A DNA stretch of 64,000 nucleotides from Saccharopolyspora gloriosae (lineage in GTDB: Bacteria > Actinomycetota > Actinomycetes > Mycobacteriales > Pseudonocardiaceae): contig NZ_CP059557.1 in NCBI RefSeq assembly GCF_022828475.1, positions 1,674,001 to 1,738,000 of the forward strand, written 5' to 3'. Shown here piece by piece: positions 27,386-37,077 of the stretch (the stretch's first letter is position 1; every line of letters starts with the position of its first letter). The notes below the pieces were generated by a model. It worked only from the letters and a program-made list of their open reading frames with translations, searched no databases and was not told the origin of the DNA. A program made the position numbers and the translations under genes.

Positions 27386-27833
27386 AGATGAACCGGTCGA
27401 TGATAAAGAACTTCACCACGAACATCACCAGGTAGGTCGCGAGGAAGGCGCCCCACACGATCGCCACCTGCGGGAGGCGGTCGTGTGGGAACTCCGCCAG
27501 CGCCAGCCGCTCGGCGCCGCTGGTCGCCATCGCCGCCAGCAGCGCGGTGCCCACCGACAGCGCCGCGTAGCGCACGATCTCCCCGCGCAGCGCGGATCTG
27601 CCTCCGCCGCCCCAGGTCCGGCGGTTGAGCACGAAGTTCGGGACGGCCCCCGCCAGCCACGCCAGCACGGTCGAGACCACCGGCAACGCGCCGAGCGCGT
27701 AGGAGCCGACGAACACGAGCTGGCTGATCCCGGTCGCGACCACCGAGGCTGCGGCGAATCTGCTGATGAGCCGCCAGTAATGCCCGCGCCCGCCGGCCTT
27801 CGGCGGTGGCGCGCTCTCGGTGGCCTGCTGCAC
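27351..27833 (-). CDS. GtrA-family membrane protein
   Basis: 160 residues with four hydrophobic segments, the FAAASVVATGISQLVFVGSY opening and NFVLNRRTWGG characteristic of GtrA/DPMS-type proteins that help flip or present polyprenyl-linked sugars. The start GTG at 27833 follows AAGGA. Its 3' end overlaps the convergent glycosyltransferase gene by 35 nt. Functional pairing with the neighbouring GT2 domain is likely although the strands differ. Confidence 0.85.
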   Translation of the reverse strand: MQQATESAPPPKAGGRGHYWRLISRFAAASVVATGISQLVFVGSYALGALPVVSTVLAWLAGAVPNFVLNRRTWGGGGRSALRGEIVRYAALSVGTALLAAMATSGAERLALAEFPHDRLPQVAIVWGAFLATYLVMFVVKFFIIDRFIFTARERPPRAR

Positions 27834-28141
27834 TGATCAGTCCTTTCCCGCCGCACCGAGGCCCGAACGGGCCGCGTCGCGGTAGCACGATACCGGGGCG
27901 CTCCGGCGTGCTCTTCCTCTCTGGCCCGGTTGCTTCGGACTCTTCGCTCCCGCGCCGAACAATGAGAGCATTTCCGATGTTGTCGGGAGCGAGGTGGCGT
28001 CCGGCGCCCTCGGCATCCGGCGTCTTCACCTGCTCCTGACAGTGCGTTTCCTACCGTGCCGATTGGCTCCGGAGCACCTCGGTGCCCGGAGGAACTGCCA
28101 CCGCGCTGCCCTCCCGCGGCCACCGGTGGCGCCCGCAATGA

Positions 28142-29326
<1,185 letters not shown>

Positions 29327-29340
29327 GCCGAGCGTTCGCC

Positions 29341-29379
29341 ACGGTGACGGGTGCTCACCGAGGGAGCATCCGTCACCGT
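29341..29379 (+). terminator. Terminator hairpin after sqdB
   Basis: ACGGTGACGGGTGCTC and GAGCATCCGTCACCGT pair over 16 positions with one G-U wobble, around a 7-nt loop, 15 nt after the stop. The rest of the 29380-29790 gap shows no credible gene. Confidence 0.85.
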
Positions 29380-29791
29380 TCGCACGAAGATCCGGGCCGG
29401 ATCGATGGCGGTCGTGTTCGAACTGTGCGCAACAAGGCCTGGAATATTCCATGATTGGCGTGCACACTGAGTGCCACGCGTCGCTGGACTCCGCGTCGAT
29501 GATGCGGGTCGCCTGCCGATGGGGATCCGGTGGCGTTCGCCCGGTTTCCCGGGCGGAGAACGAAGTGGCCAGTCGGTGGCCGCAGGTACGGGGAGCGGCG
29601 TCCCGGGCGCGAGAATGAAGTACGCACTCGCACCCGGGACGCCTACCGCGTGTCGGGGGGCTTCCACACGGCCTACCGAACCGTAGCCCTTTCGTATGAC
29701 TCGCGCGATACGGCACGTGGGTAATGCCTGACGCTCCGTGTGTTAGCCGTAGCCACGCAACCTCCGGTCGAGCTCGGCCCCGCCAGACCGC

Positions 29792-29826
29792 AACGCCCGC
29801 TCGCGACACCGTCGCGAGCGGGCGTT
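29792..29826 (-). terminator. Terminator hairpin after the TauE/SafE gene
   Basis: A perfect 16-bp stem, AACGCCCGCTCGCGAC and its complement, with an ACC loop, 35 nt past the stop of the minus-strand transporter gene. Confidence 0.85.
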
Positions 29827-29860
29827 CGTCGTGTCGCCGAAGGGCGGGTGCGCGGCCGGT

Positions 29861-30754
29861 CTAGCTGTGCACGGGCTCGTCGGCCTCCTCCGGAAGCTCC
29901 TCGCGGCGGTCGCGCACGATCTGGGCGATCGTGTAAGCCAGCGCGCCCAGCCAGGCGAGCACGATGACCGTGTAGAACACGCCGGGAGCGGGCAGGTCGA
30001 ACGCCTTGATCAGGGTCCGGGTGTTGGTGAGCACGATGAGCCCGCCCGCGCCGACGCCGATCAGGCGCATCGGCACGATCCGGACCAGGTACGCCGCCAG
30101 CGGCGCGGCGATCACGCCGCCGATCAGCAGCGCGGCCACCGTGGCCCAGGACAGCGGCTCGTCGGCCAGCGAGATGATGAAGCCGAGGCTGGCCGCCACC
30201 GCGATCAGGAACTCGCTGGTGTCCACCGAGCCCACGACCTTGCGCGGCTCCACCTTGCCGGTGCTCAGCAGCGTCGGGGTCGCCACCGGACCCCAGCCGC
30301 CGCCACCGGTCGCGTCGACGAAGCCCGCGACGAGTCCCAGCGGCGCGAGCAGTTTGGAACTCACCCCGGTCAGCTGCCTGCGGCGCAGCGGGCGCAGCGC
30401 GAAGCGCAGCAGCACGTACAGGCCGAGCGTGAGCAGGATCGCCGACATCCACGGCTCGGCGGCCTCGGTGGAGAGGTTGCTCAGCGCGGTCGCGCCGAGG
30501 AAGGCGCCCACGGCACCGGGCACGCCCAGGATGAGCACGACTCGCCAGTCGACGTTGCCGAACTTCCAGTGCGAGATGCCGGAGGCGACGGACGTGCCGA
30601 TCTCAGCCAGGTGGACCGAAGCGGAGGCCACGGCAGGCGTGAGACCGGCGGTGAGCAGGATCGTCGTGGAAGTCACCCCATAGGCCATGCCGAGGGAACC
30701 ATCGACGAGCTGGGCGATGAAACCGCCGAGCGCGAAGATCAGGAAGGTCTGCAC
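29861..30754 (-). CDS. TauE/SafE (TSUP) family transporter, sulfite-exporter type
   Basis: 297 residues, about eight membrane segments. The N-terminal FALGGFIAQLVDGSLGMAYG (residues 7-26) and the mid-protein GFVDATGGGGWGPVATPTLL are the two family repeats. TSUP proteins move sulfite, sulfonates or organic acids out of the cell. The start GTG at 30754 follows GGAGAG by 3 nt; a longer frame exists but is unlikely. Sulfite is the sulfur donor of the neighbouring SqdB, so a link to sulfur handling is attractive but unproven. Confidence 0.87.
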   Translation of the reverse strand: MQTFLIFALGGFIAQLVDGSLGMAYGVTSTTILLTAGLTPAVASASVHLAEIGTSVASGISHWKFGNVDWRVVLILGVPGAVGAFLGATALSNLSTEAAEPWMSAILLTLGLYVLLRFALRPLRRRQLTGVSSKLLAPLGLVAGFVDATGGGGWGPVATPTLLSTGKVEPRKVVGSVDTSEFLIAVAASLGFIISLADEPLSWATVAALLIGGVIAAPLAAYLVRIVPMRLIGVGAGGLIVLTNTRTLIKAFDLPAPGVFYTVIVLAWLGALAYTIAQIVRDRREELPEEADEPVHS

Positions 30755-31469
30755 GATCTCTCCGTGGGGTGGCGTTCGCGGGCGCCCCGGTCCTGCGCCA
30801 TGCGTTCCGGGGCGGTTCGGGTGGTGGTCGATTCGGGCGTGGACCCGGTCGGCGGGCGTGCCGCGGTGCCTGCGCGCGAGAGGCGGCGGCGCGTGCCTGG
30901 AGGGCGGCTGCCTGCCGCGCCTTGAGTGAAATGGGGCAGCGGGAGAGGTCAGCGAGAAGGCCGACACCCGGCGGAACTGACGCGGAGCAGGTCGACGTGC
31001 AGGCGCTGCACGAGCAGGCCCCACTGGTCACCACGCGTCATGCCTGTCAGTGAATCAGATCGACTCTTCGGGTGGCACGCGCATCCCAGAGTGCGGGAGA
31101 TCGGCCGCAGACGGTTACTCGCGAGTCACTTGAGGCCATCCGGCGGGTGATGGAGGCGAATTCTCGGGTTTGTGCTCAAGACCACTTTCGGGCCGTTGAG
31201 GTCTTGGTCGCCGACCCATGCGGAGTGTGCCCGCGTGGTGTTGATCCTGCTGGTCAGCGCCGACCTTGCGGTCCCGCGGGGCTGCTCGCCGGTTCGGGCG
31301 GAGCTGTGATCGGTTGGCGGCGCTGCGTGTTCGCGAGCCTCGTGCCCAGTGGGAATCACTGATCGCACGGAGTTGATCGCGCCAGGTCGCTGATCTTCCG
31401 GCGGCTCCTGCGGTGGGGCGCGAAGATCCCCTGCGAAAGATCACGGCCGTTATCGAAAGGTCATCTTTG
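30755..31469. other. Long intergenic region without recognisable gene
   Basis: About 700 nt upstream of the TauE/SafE gene and of the M23 leader. Open frames here (for example 31115-31477, minus) have no family resemblance and poor codon bias. The stretch 31120-31330 has less third-position GC pattern and may contain decayed coding sequence. A promoter for the M23 leader is expected near 31430-31460. Confidence 0.5.
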
Positions 31470-31590
31470 TTCGTCACGGAATGTGTGCGTCTGGCGGCTA
31501 AACGGGAGCCAAAGCTGCACCTAAGGGGTGAGTGGTTGATGGCTTGGATGACCCTTAGCTACCTTTTTCGCTGAGAACGTCACGGTTCAG
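31470..31590 (+). promoter_or_regulatory. Candidate ydaO-type (cyclic di-AMP) riboswitch before the M23 peptidase gene
   Basis: CGGGAGCCAA (31503-31512), AAGGGGTGAGT (about 31523-31533) and GACCCTTAGCTACC (about 31550-31564) follow one another like the GGGGAACCA, GGGGTGAAT and CCGTCAGCTAACC blocks of ydaO elements, which in actinomycetes often precede cell-wall hydrolase genes. Several bases deviate, so a covariance search is needed. Confidence 0.45.
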
Positions 31591-31675
31591 TCACGAACAG
31601 GACTCGCCCCCGAAGAGTTCGCCCGCATCCCCCGGCGGGAGTGACCGGGCCACCCCCGAAGACGGAAAGGCGACC

Positions 31676-32581
31676 ATGGCGAAGTACGACAAGGAGAGCG
31701 GCCACACCCCGAAGACCGCGCTCCGGGAGTCGTTGTTGAACTCCTTCCGCCCTCGCTCCGAGAGCAAGACCTCCCGGGTGTCCACCCGGAACAAGATCGC
31801 CGCGGCCGTCGTCGCGGCAGGCGCGTTCGCCGCCGTCGGCCAGCCGCTGGCCGCCAACGCGGACAAGAGCGCCGACAACCAGGCCGTCCGGCCGGTCGCC
31901 GACCAGCACGTGGCCGCGCAGCAGCAGCTCGCGACCGCCGTGAACGGCGACCACGGCACCCCGGCCTCGGTGCAGCTGCTCGACGCCAAGCCCGCCCAGG
32001 GTGCGCAAGACGAAGCCCAGAAGGTCGCCAAGGCCGAGGGCATCGCCCAGGAACAGGCGAAGGCCGTCGCGGACCAGAAGGCCGCGAAGGAAGCCGCCGA
32101 CAAGAAGGCCGATGAGGCCGAGAAGGCCGCGTCGGCTAAGGAGGCGGAGGCCCCGGCCAAGCCGGCGGCCGCAGCCGCGCCCGCCAAGGCGAGCAACGGC
32201 TACGTCAAGCCCGCCGATGGCACCTTCACCTCCGGGTTCGGTTCCCGCTGGGGCAGCACCCACAAGGGCATCGACATCGCCAACAGCATCGGCACCCCGA
32301 TCGTCAGCGTCAGCGGCGGTGAGGTCATCAGCGCCGGTCCCGCCAGCGGCTTCGGCCAGTGGGTCCGGGTGCAGCACAACGACGGCACGATCACCGTCTA
32401 CGGCCACGTGAACACCATCGACGTGAGCGTGGGCGACAAGGTCAACGCCGGTGACAAGATCGCCACTATCGGCAACAAGGGCCAGTCCACCGGCCCGCAC
32501 CTGCACTTCGAGGTCATCGAGGGCGGCAGCAAGACCAACCCGCTGCCGTGGCTGCAGGAGCACGGCATCTCCGTGAAGTGA
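31676..32581 (+). CDS. Secreted M23-family metallopeptidase
   Basis: 301 residues. A basic N-terminus and a hydrophobic segment (IAAAVVAAGAFAAVGQPLAA, about residues 41-60) direct export. An Ala/Lys/Glu-rich helical coiled region (about 105-170) leads to the LytM domain with HKGIDIAN (zinc His and Asp, about 198-205) and GPHLHFEV (catalytic and zinc His, about 274-281). It hydrolyses peptidoglycan cross-bridges. The start ATG at 31676 follows GGAAAGG. The long leader may hold a c-di-AMP riboswitch. Confidence 0.92.
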   Translation: MAKYDKESGHTPKTALRESLLNSFRPRSESKTSRVSTRNKIAAAVVAAGAFAAVGQPLAANADKSADNQAVRPVADQHVAAQQQLATAVNGDHGTPASVQLLDAKPAQGAQDEAQKVAKAEGIAQEQAKAVADQKAAKEAADKKADEAEKAASAKEAEAPAKPAAAAAPAKASNGYVKPADGTFTSGFGSRWGSTHKGIDIANSIGTPIVSVSGGEVISAGPASGFGQWVRVQHNDGTITVYGHVNTIDVSVGDKVNAGDKIATIGNKGQSTGPHLHFEVIEGGSKTNPLPWLQEHGISVK

Positions 32582-32669
32582 TGCCACGGCACCCGGCGAG
32601 CCGGGCGGCGAACCCCCGCGTCGCCCGCTCACCCGGGTGCTCCCGGCGGCAGTCGCCGCCCCAAAACCG

Positions 32670-32713
32670 GTCGCCCGAGGTTCGGAGTCACCCCCGACCG
32701 AATCTCGGGCGAC
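32670..32713 (+). terminator. Terminator hairpin after the M23 gene
   Basis: GTCGCCCGAGGTTCGG pairs with CCGAATCTCGGGCGAC (15 of 16 positions, one G-U) followed by TTT, 88 nt after the stop. Confidence 0.75.
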
Positions 32714-32734
32714 TTTCCACGTTCTACCCACAGG

Positions 32735-32850
32735 CGAAACGGCGAAGCCCGCGAAGGGCGGGCGAAGCCACGCTTGCCCGGCGGCCGAAGGCCGTGCCTT
32801 GCGGCGAAGCCGTGCCTGGATGCGCGAAGCGCATAGCCCACGTCACAAAG
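32735..32850. repeat. Run of small C(GAA)G-loop hairpins
   Basis: At least three short stems closed by C-GAA-G loops follow each other: CGGCC-GAA-GGCCG, GCGGC-GAA-GCCG and ATGCGC-GAA-GCGCAT, with a fourth CCCGC-GAAG-GGCGGG. Part of the series recurs at 985-1045. It lies between convergent genes; no coding potential. Confidence 0.5.
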
Positions 32851-32860
32851 CCGCTCACCC

Positions 32861-32965
32861 GCGGGTTCTCAGTTGGTCTCTCGCGAGGACAGCTTTTTCC
32901 CTCGTGGCGGAGCCACTAGGGAAAAAGATCCCGCAGCGAGAGACCAACTGAGGTTCCGCCACCCG
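32861..32965 (+). repeat. 105-bp structured repeat element, copy A
   Basis: A 17-bp outer stem (32868-32884 with 32936-32952), a conserved 8x8 internal loop, and an inner 10-bp stem CTTTTTCCCT/AGGGAAAAAG capped by TGGC-GGA-GCCA. GCGGGTT flanks the 5' side and GTTCCGCCACCCG the 3' side. Copy B at 63512-63616 (minus) has the same length and conserved loop and flanks, but different, still fully paired stems. It lies between the convergent M23 and sigF genes. Confidence 0.85.
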
Positions 32966-32990
32966 ACCCCCAAAGCAAAAAGAGCCCCGA

Positions 32991-33812
32991 TCAGTCGGAA
33001 GCAGCGGACTCGGTCGGAGACTCTGCTGTTTCCATGCGGTCTCGTAGCCAGACCAGGGTTCGGGACAGGAGCCTGGACACGTGCATCTGGGAGATGCCGA
33101 TCTGCTCCGCGATCTGGGTCTGCGTCATGGAGCGGAAGAACCGCATCACCAGGATCCGCCGTTCCCGCTCGTCGAGTTCGGCCAGCAGCGGACGGATCGT
33201 TTCCCGGTTCTCCACTTCGAGGAGCTCGGCGTCGTCGGAGCCGATCGCCGCTCCCAGCGGGATCTCGTCGGTGGCGGTGAGCAGTTCGTCCAGCGAGGCG
33301 CTCCGGTACGCGTTGCCCGCCTCCAAGCCGCGGAAAACGTCGTCCCGGCTGATGTCGAGGTGTTCGGCCAGCTCACTGGGTGTGGGCGCGCGGCCTAGCT
33401 CCTGGGAGAGACGGGCGATGGCCGAAGACACCGACAGGTGCAGTTCCTGGAGCCTGCGGGGCATTCGCACCGCCCAGCCGGTGTCCCGGAAGTGCCTGCG
33501 CACCTCGCCCATGATCGTGGGCACGGCGTAGGACAGGAAGTCCACTCCGCGGTCCGGGTCGAACCGGTCCACCGCGTTGATCAGCCCGAGGGTGGCGACC
33601 TGGGTGAGGTCTTCCTGTGCTTCGCCGCGGTGGCTGAACCGCCGCGCGATGTGCTCGGCCACCGGCAGGTGCGCGGTGACCAGCTTGTCCCGCAGCTGCG
33701 CATGGCGGGGATCTTGTTCACTCACACCCGCGAGTTCGGCGAACAGGGGCGCCAGTTCGTCGTAGCGTTGATGTCGCGAGCGCGCAGCGTGATCGGAATC
33801 CGCCTGCTTCAC
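32991..33812 (-). CDS. sigF: SigF/SigB-family RNA polymerase sigma factor
   Basis: 273 residues. Region 2 includes EDLTQVATLGLINAVDRFDP and FLSYAVPTIMGEVRRHFRD; region 3 has LGRAPTPSELAEHLDIS; region 4 ends with QTQIAEQIGISQMHVSRLLS. This layout is that of the stress/differentiation SigB/SigF group, lacking region 1.1. The start GTG at 33812 overlaps the stop of the anti-sigma gene (GTGA), the usual rsbW-sigF coupling. A SigF-type promoter precedes the operon, implying positive autoregulation released from RsbW inhibition. Confidence 0.93.
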   Translation of the reverse strand: MKQADSDHAARSRHQRYDELAPLFAELAGVSEQDPRHAQLRDKLVTAHLPVAEHIARRFSHRGEAQEDLTQVATLGLINAVDRFDPDRGVDFLSYAVPTIMGEVRRHFRDTGWAVRMPRRLQELHLSVSSAIARLSQELGRAPTPSELAEHLDISRDDVFRGLEAGNAYRSASLDELLTATDEIPLGAAIGSDDAELLEVENRETIRPLLAELDERERRILVMRFFRSMTQTQIAEQIGISQMHVSRLLSRTLVWLRDRMETAESPTESAASD

Positions 33813-34273
33813 TCGTGTGTCCGTCCCTTGGTCAAGTCAATGCGGACCACATGGCCACTGCCGGTGTCCGCGTCTGATTCCACCGAGGTTGACACACTGT
33901 CGGTCAGCGCGCTCAGGACGCGCCAGCTGAAGGTGTCCTGCCGGGCTTCCTGCGGGTGATCGCTGACGACGGAGGCGGACACGCTCAGACTCTGGTCGTC
34001 GCCTTGGAACCGGCACGTCAGGGTCCGGCCGCTCGCGGCGAGCCGGATCAACGAGGAACAGGCTTCGTCCACGGCGAGCCGCAGGTCGGCGATCGAGTCC
34101 ACGTCGAAATCGGCCCGCATCGCCAGGTCTCCGGTCACGGCTCGCAGGACGGATAGCTGGGACGCCTCCGCGGCGACCCGGACCTCCACAACGGACGCCT
34201 GCGAGGCGGAGTCCGCGCTCGGACGGGGAGCGGGAGCGATCTGCTCACCGCGTGCGGGCTGGGGTGCTGACAC
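33809..34273 (-). CDS. rsbW: RsbW-type anti-sigma factor (GHKL kinase fold)
   Basis: 154 residues. After a disordered N-terminus, a histidine-kinase-like ATPase domain includes LRLAVDEACSSLIRLA (N box, about residues 80-95; the usual Asn is replaced, as in some mycobacterial UsfX proteins) and a C-terminal GSGHVVRIDL. It should bind and inhibit the sigma factor encoded by the next, overlapping gene. The start GTG at 34273 follows GAGGTG by 6 nt. No anti-anti-sigma gene is beside it. Confidence 0.85.
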   Translation of the reverse strand: MSAPQPARGEQIAPAPRPSADSASQASVVEVRVAAEASQLSVLRAVTGDLAMRADFDVDSIADLRLAVDEACSSLIRLAASGRTLTCRFQGDDQSLSVSASVVSDHPQEARQDTFSWRVLSALTDSVSTSVESDADTGSGHVVRIDLTKGRTHE

Positions 34274-34491
34274 TGGTACACCTCGCTTTGCGCTGGGGAA
34301 CCTCGTTCCGGGGCCGGAATCCGGCACTCTTGGCCGGATTCCGGGTTCCGATCGCGCACCGGGTTCTGACCGCATCACGCGCCACCTCGATCGGGTCCGG
34401 TCCGCGCCGCCGGGTTCGGCGTCCGCGTCGCGAACGTCGTCGGCCGGCCGGCCGGTGATGATTGCGAATTACCATTACTCACAGTCACCTG

Positions 34492-34517
34492 GTACCCGGC
34501 GTGGTGGCTGTACAAAC
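34492..34517 (-). promoter_or_regulatory. SigF/SigB-type promoter upstream of rsbW-sigF
   Basis: On the minus strand GTTT (34517-34514), a 16-nt spacer, then GGGTAC (34497-34492) match the GTTT-N14/17-GGGTAT consensus of SigF/SigB promoters. It lies about 220 nt before the rsbW start and would give autoregulation. Confidence 0.65.
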
Positions 34518-34545
34518 GGGTGTTCCAGCCCGGTGTGCGAGTTCT

Positions 34546-35175
34546 CTAGACCAAACTGGTCCAGTAACTCCAAAACGCCTGCAGCACCAGTATCACGATC
34601 ACCAGGTACCAGACCACCAGCCCGAGGCTGTGGAACCGGCTCAGCGCGTTGCCTGCGGCGACACCGCCGCCGAGGTGACCGGAGCTCAGGGTGTGCAGCG
34701 TCGTGTACCAGAAGATCGGGATCGTCACGACCCACACGACCATGCAGTACGGGCACAGCGCGCCGATCTCGTACAGGCTCTGCACGATCAGCCAGTGCAC
34801 GAACACCACGCCCAGCGCGGTGCCGAGCTGCAGTCCGAGCCAGAACCAGCGCGGCGGGGCGAATCCGGCCAGCAGCGCGGCCCCGACGGCCATCAGCACG
34901 GGGAACGCGGCGACGCCGATCAGCGGGTTGGGGAAGCCGAACAGCGCGGCCTGCGTGCTGTCCATGACCGAACCGCAGGACACGATCGGGTTGAAGCTGC
35001 AGGACGGGACGTAGGCCGGATTGCCCAGCTTGTTGATCTTCTCGATGAGCAGTGCGGCAGCCGAGACGAGACCGATCGCGCCGCCGATCAGGTACAGCCA
35101 GCCCAGGCCGCGAGCCGGTGCTGCCGAGCTCACGGGCGTGGGCTCGGCAGCACGGGCCTGTTGGGTGGCGGTCAC
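34546..35175 (-). CDS. Vitamin K epoxide reductase-family (VKOR) membrane protein
   Basis: 209 residues with about five membrane helices. CSFNPIVSC (loop cysteine pair, about residues 65-73) and CPYCMVV (active CxxC, about 130-136) are the two redox pairs. VKOR homologues reoxidise DsbA-like proteins with quinone as acceptor, replacing DsbB in actinomycetes. The start GTG at 35175 overlaps the stop of the DsbA-like gene. The two form an oxidative protein-folding operon. Confidence 0.92.
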   Translation of the reverse strand: MTATQQARAAEPTPVSSAAPARGLGWLYLIGGAIGLVSAAALLIEKINKLGNPAYVPSCSFNPIVSCGSVMDSTQAALFGFPNPLIGVAAFPVLMAVGAALLAGFAPPRWFWLGLQLGTALGVVFVHWLIVQSLYEIGALCPYCMVVWVVTIPIFWYTTLHTLSSGHLGGGVAAGNALSRFHSLGLVVWYLVIVILVLQAFWSYWTSLV

Positions 35176-35936
35176 TTCGCCAGCTCCTGATCCAGTCGCT
35201 CGCGCAGCTGCTGGAGCACGTCGCCGTAGTTCTGGGCGTTCGAGGCCTCCCACTTCTGCCCGTTGATGAAGTACGACGGGGTGCCCTCGACCCCGGCCTG
35301 GTCACCGTCGGCCTGGTCCTTCTTGATCCGTTCGGCGATCGCAGGGGACTCCGCGTCCGCCTTGAACTTGTTCACGTCCAGGCCGTTCTGCTGGGCGAAC
35401 TGGGTGAACAGCTTGCCTGCGCGGTCCTCGTCGTCGCTGACGGTCTGCCCGTCCGGGCTGACGGCCCAGGCGGGATAGTTGTCATAGAGGGCGTGGTACA
35501 TCTCCTTGTACTTGCCCTGGGCGGCCGCGGCTTCGGCCGCCTTCGCCGCGGATTCGGCCAGCGGGTGCATCTTGGGGATCGGGTAGTTGCGGTTCACGAA
35601 GGTGATGCGCCCCGCGTACTCCTTCTCGATCTGCTGGTTGACGGCGGAGTAGTAGGTCCAGCAGGCAGAGCACTGGAAGTCCAGGAACTCGGACACCGTG
35701 ACCTTGCCGTCCGGTGCTTCGAGCAGCTTGTTGCTGTCCGGGTGCGCGACGATGTTGCTGACGTCGGCGCCGGGCGCCGGGGCGCCACCGCCGGCCTGCT
35801 CGTCGCCCTTCTGGTTCGCGGTGAACAGCAGGATCGCGCCGACGATGAGGATCGCGCCCACGACCACCACGATGCTTAAGATCATGTTGGTGGAGGGGCC
35901 GCTCTTCTTCAGCAGCGGGTTCTTTGTCTTCGGCAT
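35172..35936 (-). CDS. Membrane-anchored DsbA-like thioredoxin-fold oxidoreductase
   Basis: 254 residues. A cytoplasmic Lys-rich start, one membrane helix (MILSIVVVVGAILIVGAILL, about residues 18-37), an extracytoplasmic linker, then a DsbA/Thioredoxin_4 domain with FLDFQCSACWTYY (CSAC active site, about 85-97) and GTPSYFING (cis-Pro loop, about 219-227). It introduces disulfides in exported proteins. The start ATG at 35936 follows AAGGTG; the 28-residue extension upstream is not favoured. The partner VKOR gene overlaps its stop. Confidence 0.9.
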   Translation of the reverse strand: MPKTKNPLLKKSGPSTNMILSIVVVVGAILIVGAILLFTANQKGDEQAGGGAPAPGADVSNIVAHPDSNKLLEAPDGKVTVSEFLDFQCSACWTYYSAVNQQIEKEYAGRITFVNRNYPIPKMHPLAESAAKAAEAAAAQGKYKEMYHALYDNYPAWAVSPDGQTVSDDEDRAGKLFTQFAQQNGLDVNKFKADAESPAIAERIKKDQADGDQAGVEGTPSYFINGQKWEASNAQNYGDVLQQLRERLDQELAK

Positions 35937-36081
35937 CGCTCGGTGCACCTTCAGCGGTCGGCTCGGGCGGGCGCGTACCCGCACCTGCGGCAGATCAACT
36001 CCAGTTTCCCGCACCAACACGAAAGTGTGAGAGAGCGGGTGGTCAGGGCGTCGCCCTGCCCACTACGGGTATACCGCATGC

Positions 36082-37077
36082 GTGACTGAGCCTGATCCTC
36101 TCGACCTGCTCGACGCCGAGCTGCGCCCGCTGCTGCGGAGCTGGTCGGGGGACTGGCTGGCACCGGAACTGGCCACCCGCACCGATGCCCGCTTCTCCGG
36201 GCCGGACTGGCTGTTCGAGCGCAAGCTCGACGGCGTGCGAGTGGTGGCGGGACGAGACGGGGGAGCGCCGGTGCTGTGGTCGCGCAACCACAACCGGGTC
36301 GACTCGGCCTATCCGGAGGTCGTCGAGGCGCTGGCCGCGCAGGGCGACCGGTTCCTGCTGGACGGTGAGGTGGTGGCCTTCGACGGCGACCGCACGAGCT
36401 TCGCGAAGCTGCAACGCCGGATGCACCTGACCGATCCGCGCGCCGCGCGCGGTACCGGGGTGGCGGTGCACTACTACGTGTTCGACCTGATGGCGTTCGG
36501 CGGCGTCGACCTGACGCGGTTGCCGTTGCGGATCCGCAAGCGGCTGCTGGCGGAGTGCTTCGAGTTCACCGGCCCGCTGCGGTTGAGCGAGCATCGGCGC
36601 GGGGACGGCGAGGAGTTCTACCGGCAGGCCTGTTCGCGCGGCTGGGAGGGGCTCATCGCGAAACGCGCGGACCGTCCCTATCGCAGTGGCCGCACCAGGG
36701 ATTGGCTGAAGTTCCCGTGCCTGTCCGGGCAGGAGTTCGTCATCGGAGGCTGCACCGAACCGAAGGGCTCCCGCGCGGGATTCGGCGCATTGCTCGTCGG
36801 CTACTTCGACGGCGGTGCGCTGCGGTACGCGGGAAAGGTCGGCACCGGCTACGACGAGGCGACGTTGCGGGAGCTGCGCGGCAGGCTGGACGAGCTCGCC
36901 CGGCCCGAGTCGCCGTTCACGGATCGGGTCGCGGAGCCGGCGGTGCGGTGGGCCGAGCCGGAGCTCGTCGCGGAGGTCGGGTTCACCGAGTGGACTCCGG
37001 ACGGCAGATTGCGGCACCCGAGATTCCTGGGACTGCGCAACGACAAACCCGCGACCGGTGTGGTGCGAGAGGACTGA
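36082..37077 (+). CDS. ATP-dependent DNA ligase (LigC/LigD-ligase-domain type)
   Basis: 331 residues. The adenylated Lys motif is FERKLDGVRV (about residues 46-55); later motifs include FLLDGEVVAFD, YYVFDLMAF, GWEGLIAKR and DWLKFPC (motif V Lys). The C-terminal OB-fold starts near EFVIGGCTEPKGSRAGFGAL. This stand-alone size is that of LigC-type ligases or isolated LigD ligase domains used in repair. The GTG at 36082 lies 6 nt after TATACC, so the message is probably leaderless. Ku and a polymerase domain are not nearby. Confidence 0.92.
   Translation: MTEPDPLDLLDAELRPLLRSWSGDWLAPELATRTDARFSGPDWLFERKLDGVRVVAGRDGGAPVLWSRNHNRVDSAYPEVVEALAAQGDRFLLDGEVVAFDGDRTSFAKLQRRMHLTDPRAARGTGVAVHYYVFDLMAFGGVDLTRLPLRIRKRLLAECFEFTGPLRLSEHRRGDGEEFYRQACSRGWEGLIAKRADRPYRSGRTRDWLKFPCLSGQEFVIGGCTEPKGSRAGFGALLVGYFDGGALRYAGKVGTGYDEATLRELRGRLDELARPESPFTDRVAEPAVRWAEPELVAEVGFTEWTPDGRLRHPRFLGLRNDKPATGVVRED

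Noticed and set aside
31115-31477. A 120-residue minus-strand frame in the long intergenic region
   Set aside because: No recognisable motif, weak codon bias and no ribosome site; it also runs into the possible riboswitch leader.
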